Below, piece after piece: positions 34,301 to 41,528 of a DNA stretch of 64,000 bases. The DNA lies in contig BMTG01000012.1 in assembly GCA_014649555.1 (NCBI GenBank), positions 124,001-188,000 on the forward strand, written 5' to 3'. The DNA comes from Streptomyces globisporus. GTDB lineage: Bacteria; Actinomycetota; Actinomycetes; Streptomycetales; Streptomycetaceae. Position 1 is the first letter of the stretch, and each line of letters begins with the position of its first letter. Made by a program: the position numbers and the translations under genes. The notes under the pieces were generated by a model that had not been told where the DNA came from, searched no databases, and saw nothing but the letters and a program-made list of their open reading frames with translations.

Positions 34301-35139
34301 GAGCCGCCGACGGTGGAGGCGACATGGGTGCCGTGGCCCTGGCGGTCGTCGGTGTCGGCGGAGTCGGTGAAGTTCTCCGATGCGGTGATCCGGTCCTGGA
34401 GATCCGGGTGTTCGGCGTCCGCTCCGGTGTCCAGGACGGCGACCTTGGTGCCGGTGCCGTCGTAGCCGGCGGCCCAGGCGCGGTCCGCGCCGACCTGCTT
34501 CGTCGACTTGTCGAGACTGGCCTGAACCTTACGGTCGAGCCAGAGCTTCTTGAGGCCGGAGCCCGAACGGGAGCGCGGCGCGGTGAGGTCGGCCCAGAAG
34601 TCGGCGGCGCGCTTCTTGTCGGCCTTGAGGGCGAGTCCGCCGATGATGTCGAGGGCCGCTCCGCGCTCGGCCCCGCGCGGGGTGACGAGGGTGCGGCGGG
34701 CGGTGTCGCCGGTGTAGGTGGCGATCAGCGGGACGGAGTCGGCGCGGCTGTCGTCGTACCCCTGGCGGATCAGCCCGGTGACGTTGAACAGCTCCTCGTC
34801 CACGGTGCCGGCGGCGAGCGCGGACACGGCGGCCTCGGGGTAGACGTACAGGTCCGGGCCGGACTGCCGGGTCTGGACGAGGGGCACGCTGCCGTCCGCG
34901 CGGGGCAGGGCGGTGGCGGCGGCAGCGCCCGATGCGTCCGTGGTCACCAGCACCCGGTCGCCGGTGACGAGCGTCAGTGTGACGGGCTTCGGGCCCGTGG
35001 CGGCGGTGGCCGCGCTCCCGGTGATCGGTCTGTTCGCGTCTCGCCCGTCCGGTGGCGCGGCCACCGACGGCGCGATCACCGTGACGGCGAGCACGGCGGC
35101 GGTCGCCGTTCCGAGTGCCGTACGCGATATCGGGCGCAT
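31369..35139 (-). CDS. Second large secreted subtilisin-like (S8) serine protease
   Basis: A 1256-residue exported protease, nearly the same length as the S8 protease at 6-9.8 kb. A signal peptide (MRPISRTALGTATAAVLAVT, cleavage near APSVAAP) and propeptide precede the catalytic domain with Asp237 (VLDTGAD), His269 (GHGTHVAS) and Ser441 (GTSMAAPH). Motifs shared with the paralogue, such as ELFNVTGLIRQGYDD in the propeptide and KKLWLDRKV before the domain, show common descent. A PA-like region and long beta-rich C-terminal part follow. GGGGAGAG precedes the ATG. It is divergent from a LuxR-type regulator across 210 bases, which may control it. Confidence 0.93.
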   Translation of the reverse strand: MRPISRTALGTATAAVLAVTVIAPSVAAPPDGRDANRPITGSAATAATGPKPVTLTLVTGDRVLVTTDASGAAAATALPRADGSVPLVQTRQSGPDLYVYPEAAVSALAAGTVDEELFNVTGLIRQGYDDSRADSVPLIATYTGDTARRTLVTPRGAERGAALDIIGGLALKADKKRAADFWADLTAPRSRSGSGLKKLWLDRKVQASLDKSTKQVGADRAWAAGYDGTGTKVAVLDTGADAEHPDLQDRITASENFTDSADTDDRQGHGTHVASTVGGSGAASDGKNKGVAPGADLMVGKVLNDSGSGAASWIIAGMQWAVDNKADVVSMSLGSAEPTDCTDPMSLAATELGKNRDTLFVVAAGNLGPSLNTVSSPGCAPGVLTVGAVDRDDSTANFSSRGPAIVSHTLKPEIAAPGVGISAAAAGGRGSQAYRSMSGTSMAAPHVAGAAAVVKQRHPGWTAQQIKAALVSSASSAVPGDVRETGGGRLDVDRAVRTPVTGAPAVQGGTFNWPQDTSDRTTVTVPYTNTSGKPVKLSLKVAGVTGNDGSAVRSKIASLGRASVTVPAGETVEVPLALDPAARLTAAQYGDVTGRVLATATGGVEVSTPFSLYVAPETVTLRVKLVDRTGKPADGVSSLDLIGTDTASGERRFNEGATDQTFQVRPGAYFVSSFIATPDTTDPTGRLVGSVGHLARPQLNVTKDTTLVLDARKAHRLKVRTEDRAAETRGATLAFGRSWDDTWLHSGSISGTGIIKDYLVDVQGKARDGDFEFTSFWRAYAPQIQKFSLVGGAALHPRPATTGSVNLDGTGRAEVVDAGAGSAAELEAAGAKDRIVLVRVGDDAPNVLTQARAAEAAGAKALLVHRPSAGDWQPGLGYGAAPLPVLGLRADEAAVLKKAVGKGKAEVSWAATAVSPFVYNLSFPEKGQLTSDRTYQVRDKKLGSVVSTHESMGVAADFVDTLLVSRPYGATYSASSLALVAAPGKRTEFYTAGDTVWQKMLSSSFPWGELMTGNVRTHEAGRATTEQWYRGLLVPGAPRDAQGEEALAGERQGDLIGVAPAFMTDSEHVGQQGSFGDIGNMRLKREGDVVGESGYPFGVFTVPAEDAAYELTLMTTKMGSPAAVWKRSTQTETTWAFRSERKPDVASQGLPLLFPRYDVPADGMKTVPAKNGQRIGLAATGHAGYTPGGLTGAKVSFSYDGGETWHAATTARQGGRWSATVDHADAAGKAVTLRTELTDANGTSVVQTVDDAYAVR

Positions 35140-35349
35140 CGCTCTCCCCAGGTCATTCCGGAACGAAGTAGCCCAAGAGGCCTTATCCCGGAGGTTGTTG
35201 GTGCTGCGGTGGCGCCACACTGGCAGAGGGGCCAGGGGTACGGGGGATGATGTGGGCGGCGGGTTTACGCCGTGGCCCTTTCCCGCCACGCGGGGCCCGC
35301 CCCAGGGGCGCCGCGATGCGCGATCAGCCACGTCCGGGGAGGTCGGAGA

Positions 35350-36342
35350 ATGCTGGGGGCCATAGGTCTCGACGAGAGACAGGAGACCGCGTACCGCGCG
35401 CTCGTCGCGGCGGGAGCCGCGGAGCTCACCGATCTCGCGCACCGGCTGGCACTTCCGGAGGCGGACGCCGAACGCGTGCTGCGGCGGCTGGAGCAGCAGG
35501 GCCTCGCCGCCCAGTCGTCGGCCCGGCCAGGACGCTGGGTGGCGGCGCCGCCCGGGGTGGCGCTCGGCGCGCTGCTGATCCAGCAGCGGCACGAGCTGGA
35601 GCAGGCGGAGCTGGCGTCCGCGCTGCTCGCCGAGGAGTACCGGGCCGAGGCGAGCGAACCGGCGGTGCACGATCTGGTGGAGGTGGTGACGGGCGCGAGC
35701 GCCGTCACCCAGCGTTTCCACCAGTTGCAGCTGGGCGCGGTGTCCGAGGTGTGCGCCCTGGTGACGGGCAAGCCGATCGCGGTGACCGGGATGGAGAACG
35801 AGTCCGAGGAGCGGGCCGCCTCGCGCGGCGTGAGCTACCGGGTGGTGGTCGAGCGCGAGGTGCTGTCGACGCCGTACGGGATCCTGGAGCTGTCGGCGGC
35901 GCTGAGCCGGGACGAGCGGTGCCGGGTGGTGGACAGGGTGCCGACGAAGCTGGTGGTGGCCGACGGAAGCCTCGCGATGGTCCCGCTGACCGCGCGGGGC
36001 GCGGAGCCCGCGGCCCTGGTGGTGCACGCCAGCGGTCTGCTGGAATCGCTGATGGGCCTGTTCGAGGCGGTGTGGCGCGATGCCATGCCGTTGCGCCTCG
36101 GCGAGGGCGGCGGAGTGCGCGAGGACGGCGTCGGGCCGGATCCGACGGATCTGGAGATCCTGTCCCTGCTGCTGGCGGGGCTGACCGACGCCAGTGTGGC
36201 CAAGCAGCTGGATCTGGGGCTGCGGACCGTGCAGCGCCGGGTCAAGGGCCTGATGGAGCTGACCGGCGTCTCGACCCGGCTCCAGCTGGGCTGGCACGCG
36301 TACGAGCGTGGCTGGGTGGCCCGTACCGGGTCGGGGGCCTGA
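35350..36342 (+). CDS. Regulator with TrmB-like N-terminus and LuxR-type C-terminal helix-turn-helix
   Basis: A 330-residue transcription factor. The N-terminal 75 residues form a winged helix of the TrmB/MarR-like type (LDERQETAYRALVAAGAAEL, VLRRLEQQGLAAQ). A middle domain of about 180 residues resembles phospholipase-D-like sensor regions of TrmB proteins. The C-terminal LuxR/GerE helix-turn-helix is LLLAGLTDASVAKQLDLGLRTVQRRVKGLMELTGVSTR (about 275-312). GGAG lies 3 bases before the ATG at 35350. Streptomyces has many members of this family next to secreted-enzyme genes, and this one is divergent from the second S8 protease, a likely target. Confidence 0.85.
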   Translation: MLGAIGLDERQETAYRALVAAGAAELTDLAHRLALPEADAERVLRRLEQQGLAAQSSARPGRWVAAPPGVALGALLIQQRHELEQAELASALLAEEYRAEASEPAVHDLVEVVTGASAVTQRFHQLQLGAVSEVCALVTGKPIAVTGMENESEERAASRGVSYRVVVEREVLSTPYGILELSAALSRDERCRVVDRVPTKLVVADGSLAMVPLTARGAEPAALVVHASGLLESLMGLFEAVWRDAMPLRLGEGGGVREDGVGPDPTDLEILSLLLAGLTDASVAKQLDLGLRTVQRRVKGLMELTGVSTRLQLGWHAYERGWVARTGSGA

Positions 36343-36422
36343 GGGGCCCCGCCGCCTCATCGCCGCAGGTGGCCGGGGTGCGCTGACGGGCGGAGCGGGA
36401 CACTCTCCGGCACGCTGGTCAG

Positions 36423-36905
36423 ATGAGTGTGTGGCAGCTCGTCGCCGTCGGCCTGGTCATGCTGCTGGGTCTGGCCGGCGTCCTGCTGCCGGGTGTGCCG
36501 GGGCAGGCGATCGTCTGGGCGGCGGTGCTGTGGTGGGCGCTGACGGACATGACGCCGGCCGCCTGGGGCGTCCTGATCGGCGCGACCGGGCTGATGCTGC
36601 TGAACCAGGCCCTCAAACCCCTGCTGCCACCACGCCGCCCGGGCGAGTCGGGGGCGCCCCGCCGGACGTTGATGATCGGCGGGGTCGCGGGGATCGCCGG
36701 GTTCTTCGCGCTGCCCGTGGTCGGCGGGGTCCTCGGGTACGTGGGGGCCATCTTCGGCGCGGAGCGGCTGCGCCTGGGCAGCCGGGGCGCGGCCTGGACC
36801 TCGGTGCGCTCGGTGATGCGGGCGACGGGCTACGCGGTGCTGGTGGAGCTGTTCTGCTGCCTGCTGGTGGCGGGCGCCTGGCTGGGCGCGGTGCTCTGGG
36901 GCTGA
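36423..36905 (+). CDS. DUF456 domain membrane protein
   Basis: A 160-residue hydrophobic protein with about four helices and the Gly-rich repeats of DUF456: LVMLLGLAGVLLPGVPGQAI at the N-terminus and GGVAGIAGFFALPVVGGVLGYVGAIFGAE in the middle. The family is widespread and of unknown function; the doubled glycine-zipper segments suggest tight helix packing. It follows the regulator gene by 80 bases on the same strand but a link is not evident. Its stop codon lies inside the left arm of a terminator shared with the convergent Ada-AlkA gene. Confidence 0.88.
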   Translation: MSVWQLVAVGLVMLLGLAGVLLPGVPGQAIVWAAVLWWALTDMTPAAWGVLIGATGLMLLNQALKPLLPPRRPGESGAPRRTLMIGGVAGIAGFFALPVVGGVLGYVGAIFGAERLRLGSRGAAWTSVRSVMRATGYAVLVELFCCLLVAGAWLGAVLWG

Positions 36906-36943
36906 CCCGGGGGCGTCCGTTCGGCCGGTCGGCCCGGGTCAGC
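36901..36943. terminator. Bidirectional terminator containing both stop codons
   Basis: GCTGACCCGGG / CCCGGGTCAGC is a perfect 11-bp stem with a 21-base loop. Its left arm contains the TGA of the DUF456 gene and its right arm contains the TGA of the convergent Ada-AlkA gene. Confidence 0.65.
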
Positions 36944-38318
36944 TCGGCGCCGCCACCGCCGCCCTCTCCGTCTCCAGATGGCGTACGGCGTAGGAGCGCC
37001 AGGGACGCCACCGCTCCGCGCCCGGTGTGCCGTACGGGTCCACGTCGGGGTCGCCGAGCGCCCGTATCCGGATCAGGGCGGCGGTGGACCGGCCGATCCG
37101 GGGCAGCGTCAGCAGCCTCTCCTCCGCCTCGTCCCGGTCGGCCCCGGCGTCCAGCCGCAGTCGGCCGTCGGCGAGCGCGGTGGCCAGGGCCCGCAGGGTC
37201 GGGTCCTCGGCGGAACCGGCGAGCACGTCCGGCTCCGGGAACAGGTGCGTGAGCCCGCCGCAGGGCACGTCCAGCGCCTTCCCGTACCGCTCGACCAGCT
37301 CCCCGGCCGCCGCGCGCCCCACCAGGGTCCGCGCCGCGGCCTCCTCCGGGTCGGCCGCGCCCGGCGATCGCAGCCCGGGACGGGCGGCGACCAGCTGGGC
37401 GAGCCGGGGGTCGGCGGCCAGCGCCTCGTCCACCGCGTAGGGGTCGGCGTCCAGGTCGAACAGCCGGCGCACCCGCTGGACGGCGGTGGTCAGGTCCCGC
37501 AGGTCGGTGAGCTGGATGCGGGCCTCCAGCCAGGGGCCGCCGGGCGACGCCTCGTCGACCGCGACGAGCCCGGAGCCGTACGGCAGCCGCAGGGTGCGCC
37601 GATAGGTGCGGGAGCCGGGCGTGCCGGCCACCTCCTCGATGCGGGCGACCGCCTCGGCGGCCAGCAGGTCGAACAGGGCGGCGGTGGCGTACGGGCCCCG
37701 ATGGGCGAGCCGCAGCGGGATCCCGGCCCGCAGCCCCTCGCGGCGGCCGCCGCCGAGCCCCGTACCCGCTTCGGCGCGCAGGGCGCTGGGGGTGCGGGCG
37801 TAGATCTGCCGGATGGTGTCGTTGAACTGCCGCACGCTGGCGAACCCGGCGGCGAAGGCGATCTCGGTGACCGGCAGCGGGGTGGTCTGGAGGAGCACCC
37901 GGGCGGTGTGGGAGCGCTGGGCACGGGCGAGCGCGACGGGCCCGGCACCCAGCTCGGCGTTGAGCTGGCGCTGGACCTGCCGGGCGCTGTAACCGAGCCG
38001 CCCGGCGAGTCCGGGGACGCCTTCGCGGTCGACGACGCCGTCGCCGATCAGGCGCATGGCCCGGCCGACGACGTCCGCGCGGACGTTCCACTCGGCGGAG
38101 CCGGGCACGGCGTCCGGGCGGCAACGGCGGCAGGCCCGGAAGCCGCCCGCCTGGGCCGCGGCCGCGGTGGGGTAGAAGCGCACGTTGGCGCGTTTGGGGG
38201 TGACGGCGGGGCAGCTGGGCCGGCAGTAGATGCCGGTGGTCACGACGGCGAAGAAGAACGCGCCGTCGAACCGTGCGTCGCGGCTGCTCACCGCCTCGTA
38301 CCGGGTCCGATCGTCCAT
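36939..38318 (-). CDS. Ada-AlkA fusion: methyl-transfer regulator with truncated glycosylase domain
   Basis: A 459-residue fusion. The Ada zinc domain has Cys32 (the expected methyl acceptor) and Cys36 in GIYCRPSC, plus CRRC. An AraC-type helix-turn-helix follows (VPGLAGRLGYSARQVQRQL; EIAFAAGFASVRQFNDTIR). The AlkA N-terminal domain is intact (PLRLAHRGPYATAALFDLLA). The HhH-GPD domain is short: the VRAVLGQQVSV helix is missing after PGAADPEE, and ALGDPDVDPYGTPGAERWRPWR runs together where the FLPTD segment with the catalytic Asp should be. The sensor and activator part looks functional, the 3-methyladenine excision part does not. The ATG at 38318 overlaps a GTG one codon earlier. Confidence 0.88.
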   Translation of the reverse strand: MDDRTRYEAVSSRDARFDGAFFFAVVTTGIYCRPSCPAVTPKRANVRFYPTAAAAQAGGFRACRRCRPDAVPGSAEWNVRADVVGRAMRLIGDGVVDREGVPGLAGRLGYSARQVQRQLNAELGAGPVALARAQRSHTARVLLQTTPLPVTEIAFAAGFASVRQFNDTIRQIYARTPSALRAEAGTGLGGGRREGLRAGIPLRLAHRGPYATAALFDLLAAEAVARIEEVAGTPGSRTYRRTLRLPYGSGLVAVDEASPGGPWLEARIQLTDLRDLTTAVQRVRRLFDLDADPYAVDEALAADPRLAQLVAARPGLRSPGAADPEEAAARTLVGRAAAGELVERYGKALDVPCGGLTHLFPEPDVLAGSAEDPTLRALATALADGRLRLDAGADRDEAEERLLTLPRIGRSTAALIRIRALGDPDVDPYGTPGAERWRPWRSYAVRHLETERAAVAAPS

Positions 38319-38390
38319 CACACCGTCCAGTGTGCGGCAGCCGGGGCCACCGCACTCGCGGTTTTCGGACGTCGAACCCGGTCCCTGTGG

Positions 38391-39563
38391 CTACCGGACC
38401 CGGCCGCGCTTGGCCTGCATGGCCGCGCGCCCCTCCGCGCCCTTGCGCTTCCAGTCCCGCAGGATCTCGGCGCGTACCCGGGCATCGGTCTTGGCCACGA
38501 TCCGCTGGTTCTCGCGGATCAGCTTGCGGTAGCTCTCCAGCCGCCGCTCGGGCAGGGCTCCGTCCTCCAGGGCACCGAGGACGGCGCACCCCGGCTCGGC
38601 CTCGTGGGCGCAGTCGTGGAACCGGCACTGTTCGGCCAGCTCCTCGATCTCGGAGAACACTTCCCCGACCCCGGTCCCGGCGTCGTAGAGGCCGACGCCG
38701 CGCAGCCCGGGGGTGTCGATGAGGACGCCGCCCTGCGGCAGGATCAGGAGGTTGCGGGTCGTGGTGGTGTGCCGGCCCTTGCCGTCGACGTCACGGGCCG
38801 CCTGTACGTCCATCACGTCCTGGCCGAGCAGGGTGTTGGCCAGGGTGGACTTGCCGGCGCCGGAGATGCCGAGCAGCACGCTCGTACCGCCGGCGACGAT
38901 GGCGCCGAAGACGTCGAGCCCCTCGCCGGTGGTGGAGCTGACGGGCAGCACCTGGACGCCGGGCGCGATGGCCTCGATGTCCTGGACGAGGTGGGACAGG
39001 GTGACCGCGTCGGGCACCAGGTCGGCCTTGGTCAGGACCACGATCGGCTGGGGCTGCCGCTCCCCGCCGGAGCCGTCGCCCAGCAGGGCGGCGCCCTCGG
39101 AGCTGGACAGGGCGAGCGCGAGGAACCGCTCGACCCGCCCGAGGTCCAGTTCGACGGCGAGCGAGACGCAGATGGCGATGTGGTCGATGTTGGTGACGAG
39201 CACCTGGCCCTCGGACCGCTGCGAGGAGGTCGAGCGGACGAAGGCGGTACGGCGCGGCAGCAGCGTACGGACGAAACGCGGGTCGCCGTCGGCGTCGAGC
39301 GCCACCCAGTCGCCGGTGCAGACGATCCGCATCGGGTCGCGGGGGACGACGAACGCGGTGTCGGCGCGGACCGTGCCGTCGGCGGTGATCACGTCGCACC
39401 GGCCGCGGTCCACGCGCACGACCCGGCCCGGCACGAGCCCCTGCTCGGCGTACGGGGAGAAGGCCGCCGCCCAGTCCTCGTCCCAGCCGTACGGAGTCAG
39501 CGGGTGCGAGGAGGAGACAGCGGAATCAGCGGAAGAAGAGAGGGAGGAAAGCGGGAAAGACAA
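38391..39563 (-). CDS. rsgA: Ribosome small-subunit-dependent GTPase RsgA
   Basis: A 390-residue circularly permuted GTPase that acts late in 30S subunit assembly. An OB-fold N-terminal domain precedes the G motifs in permuted order: TKAD (G4), SSTTGEGL (G5), GISGAGKSTLAN (G1) and DTPGLRG (G3). The C-terminal zinc finger is seen in EQCRFHDCAHEAEPGCAV (Cys-His-Cys type). The start is a TTG with GAAGGG 7 bases upstream; the first 20 residues are Ser-rich and disordered. A 23-codon ORF with a far stronger ribosome binding site ends 60 bases before this start, so translation of the two may be linked. Confidence 0.9.
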   Translation of the reverse strand: MSFPLSSLSSSADSAVSSSHPLTPYGWDEDWAAAFSPYAEQGLVPGRVVRVDRGRCDVITADGTVRADTAFVVPRDPMRIVCTGDWVALDADGDPRFVRTLLPRRTAFVRSTSSQRSEGQVLVTNIDHIAICVSLAVELDLGRVERFLALALSSSEGAALLGDGSGGERQPQPIVVLTKADLVPDAVTLSHLVQDIEAIAPGVQVLPVSSTTGEGLDVFGAIVAGGTSVLLGISGAGKSTLANTLLGQDVMDVQAARDVDGKGRHTTTTRNLLILPQGGVLIDTPGLRGVGLYDAGTGVGEVFSEIEELAEQCRFHDCAHEAEPGCAVLGALEDGALPERRLESYRKLIRENQRIVAKTDARVRAEILRDWKRKGAEGRAAMQAKRGRVR

Positions 39564-39623
39564 GGGAAACCCTTCACAGGGTGGCCCCGGCGCGCGCGCT
39601 CGGCGCGGAAAGGAGAGAAGTGG

Positions 39624-39695
39624 TCAGCCGGTGGCCACGGGGATGAGGACGATGCTCTTCCGGTTGTGGGCAGTGCCCACCGCAACGACAGTCAT
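39624..39695 (-). CDS. 23-residue ORF upstream of rsgA, candidate leader peptide
   Basis: A 24-codon reading frame with AGGAGGT 11 bases before an ATG (a TTG one codon upstream is also possible). The peptide starts MTVVAVGTAHNR and ends IVLIPVATG. It has no signal peptide. The strong ribosome binding site, good codon use and position just before a TTG-started rsgA suggest either a regulatory leader peptide or a small functional protein. The 60 bases between it and rsgA contain GC-rich segments that could fold over the rsgA ribosome binding site. I do not recognise a family. Confidence 0.55.
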   Translation of the reverse strand: MTVVAVGTAHNRKSIVLIPVATG

Positions 39696-39914
39696 CAATG
39701 TCCTCACCTCCTGATTCCTCTGGTTCCCGGAACTGACTTCCGGCGGAATGGTGTTCACCCTAGCCCGGCCCCCGGGAGCACCGTCAACCGATTTGTTCCG
39801 GACCACGGTCGAGGGACGTTCGAGCAGGCGCATACGCGAGAGATGGCCGTGATCTCCCTCGATCGGGTGATACGTGTGCATGAGACCCGGTCCGGGGCCG
39901 TTAGGGTGCCGAGC

Positions 39915-40415
39915 ATGACCACACCCCAGGCCTCCACCGGCATGTTCACCCCGGCCCAGTTGGGCACCCAGATCCTGATCGGCTGGAGCGGCCGGCAGCC
40001 CGACGCGGACCAGGACACCGCCTATCTCCTCGCGTACTCGCTGGGCGACGGGCAGGACGGTCCGGTGGTCGGCCGCGAGGCCATGCGCGCCGCGCTGGAG
40101 CGTGCGGGCCTCCATGTCGGCGGCTCGATCCAGGACGCCGCCGAGAGCTCGAACATCCAGGCGAAGCTCCTCGTCCAGGCGGGCCAGGCCGTCCTGACCC
40201 TGCCTCACCTCAGCGCGCAGTACCCGGCCCCCGCGGAGTGGCTGGCCGCCGCCCAGGCGCAGGGCCAGGTGTACGGGATGTTCGCCACGACCCCGTGGCC
40301 GGAGGCCGTTCCCGGGCAGCCGGTCAGCGAGGACCGGTTGCGGGCCTTCGCCGCCGACGAGGAGGTCGTCCGCACCGCCGCCCACTGCCTGCTCCCGGTC
40401 CGCTCCCTGGGCTGA
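39915..40415 (+). CDS. DUF5949-like hypothetical protein
   Basis: A 166-residue acidic soluble protein (LGTQILIGWSGRQPDADQDTAYLLAYSLGDGQDGP at the N-terminus; a Trp/Pro-rich C-terminal part). I associate it with a Streptomyces-restricted family of unknown function (DUF5949) from general resemblance; this is not certain. No signal peptide or membrane segment. It is divergent from the rsgA leader across about 220 bases and is followed by a strong terminator. Confidence 0.7.
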   Translation: MTTPQASTGMFTPAQLGTQILIGWSGRQPDADQDTAYLLAYSLGDGQDGPVVGREAMRAALERAGLHVGGSIQDAAESSNIQAKLLVQAGQAVLTLPHLSAQYPAPAEWLAAAQAQGQVYGMFATTPWPEAVPGQPVSEDRLRAFAADEEVVRTAAHCLLPVRSLG

Positions 40416-40437
40416 GGCGTTCCGCAGCCCGGCAGAC

Positions 40438-40477
40438 GACGAGGCCCACCACCCCCCGTGGAGTGGTGGGCCTCGTC
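40438..40477 (+). terminator. Hairpin terminator after the DUF5949-like gene
   Basis: A perfect 15-bp stem, GACGAGGCCCACCAC / GTGGTGGGCCTCGTC, with a 10-base loop, 22 bases past the stop codon. Confidence 0.85.
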
Positions 40478-40520
40478 ATGTGCGCGATGCCGTGCGGCCG
40501 GTGCCCTGCCGAACGAGAAC

Positions 40521-40552
40521 GGGCGGCCCGAGGAGTGACCCTCGGACCGCCC
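40521..40552 (-). terminator. Hairpin terminator of the first rodlin gene
   Basis: GGGCGGCCCGAGG / CCTCGGACCGCCC, a 13-bp stem with one mismatch and a 6-base loop, lies about 28 bases past the stop of the rodlin gene on the minus strand. Confidence 0.75.
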
Positions 40553-40579
40553 GCGCCGAACGCGTCAGGCTGTGGTGCG

Positions 40580-40987
40580 TCAGTTGTTGCCGACGCCGTT
40601 GCCCGAGAGGACCGGGATGTCGTCCAGGATGTGCGACAGCGGCTCGTCGCCCTTGGCCTGGGTGGAGTTGTCGGCGCACTGCTGGTTCTGCGGGTTGGAC
40701 AGGACGTTGACGTCCTGGACCGCGACCGGCACGAGGCCGACGAGCGAACCGACGTTCGCCTTGAGGGGCAGGCCGACGCAGAGCTTGTTCAGGGTGCCCT
40801 GAACGAGCTGGTTCTGCGGGCTCCAGTCGCCCTCCGTCTCCGCGTTGCCGATCTCCGACTCGGCACCGTTCCCGTTGAGGGTGGTGGTGCCGCCGTCGTT
40901 GCCGATCGCCATGGCCGTGGGAGCCGCGACTGCGGACAGACCGAGCAGGGACACGGCCACTGCAGCGCCGGCCATCATCTTCTTCAT
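40580..40987 (-). CDS. Rodlin family protein (most divergent of three)
   Basis: A 135-residue secreted protein of the rodlin family (RdlA/RdlB of S. coelicolor), which arranges chaplin fibrils into rodlets on aerial hyphae and spores. A signal peptide (MKKMMAGAAVAVSLLGL, cleavage near AMA) is followed by the conserved GGTTTLNGNGAESEIGN, WSPQNQLVQGTLNKLC, QDVNVLSNPQNQQCADNSTQAKG and the C-terminal ILDDIPVLSGNG. Two Cys flank the centre. It is the least similar of the three in the window (LPLKANVGSLVG; VLSNPQ). The ATG has AGGTGA upstream. Single-gene unit with its own terminator. Confidence 0.92.
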   Translation of the reverse strand: MKKMMAGAAVAVSLLGLSAVAAPTAMAIGNDGGTTTLNGNGAESEIGNAETEGDWSPQNQLVQGTLNKLCVGLPLKANVGSLVGLVPVAVQDVNVLSNPQNQQCADNSTQAKGDEPLSHILDDIPVLSGNGVGNN

Positions 40988-41105
40988 CAACTTCACCTTT
41001 CGGAGCGTCCCGTTGTGGAACGTACTGATCAACTGCCGCTGCCCCTGATCGGTTGCGCAGTACCACTCATATGGGTTCGTTCCGGCGCAAGGTCGACGCT
41101 TCTGG

Positions 41106-41330
41106 TCAGTTTCCGGGCGTCTCGGGCCCGGGGGCCTGGCCCGCGGTGCGCGCCGCCGGCACGAATCCACCGCGGCGGGGGGCAGCGGGGCCGGGCTGCG
41201 GTTCCGCCAGGGGGTGGTCGCCTCCGGCCGCCTGCCATTCGGCGACGAGCCGGTCGTAGATCGGTGTGCCGCCGCCCGGCGCGGGCCACCGTTCGGCGCT
41301 CTGTGAGGTCTGACTGTCGTACGGATCCAT
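41106..41330 (-). CDS. Small Pro-rich protein with TPIYDRLVAEW motif
   Basis: A 74-residue Pro/Gly/Ala-rich protein, probably largely disordered, with no signal peptide. The only ordered-looking segment is TPIYDRLVAEWQAAGGDHP, a motif I recall from short conserved Streptomyces proteins of unknown function (DUF6643-like). The ATG has AGGG about 9 bases upstream. It precedes the first rodlin gene on the same strand with a 118-base gap, so it has probably its own promoter. A functional link to rodlins is only positional. Confidence 0.6.
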   Translation of the reverse strand: MDPYDSQTSQSAERWPAPGGGTPIYDRLVAEWQAAGGDHPLAEPQPGPAAPRRGGFVPAARTAGQAPGPETPGN

Positions 41331-41436
41331 GCCGATGCCCTACCCGGCCCGGACCGGACGGTCAGCCGGGGTTACGGCATCCGGCCCAACCGGTTGACCC
41401 GACGGGAGACATGGGCGCACGGCCGGACACGCCCGA

Positions 41437-41492
41437 GGGGCCGGTCCGTCCGGTCCGGCGAAGAACGGTCGCCGTACGGATGGACCGGCCCC
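41437..41492 (-). terminator. Hairpin terminator of the second rodlin gene
   Basis: GGGGCCGGTCCGTCCG pairs with CGGATGGACCGGCCCC (16 bp, one wobble) over a loop of about 24 bases. It lies 36 bases past the stop of the second rodlin gene on the minus strand. Confidence 0.65.
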
Positions 41493-41528
41493 AGGTGGTC
41501 ACCGGGAGCGGACCGGGGTCACGCGGTC

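Noticed and set aside
36978-40415. An open frame of 1145 codons on the plus strand
   Set aside because: It runs antisense to Ada-AlkA and RsgA, both of which have clear family motifs. Its composition is the Gly/Val/Asp-rich shadow expected opposite high-GC genes.
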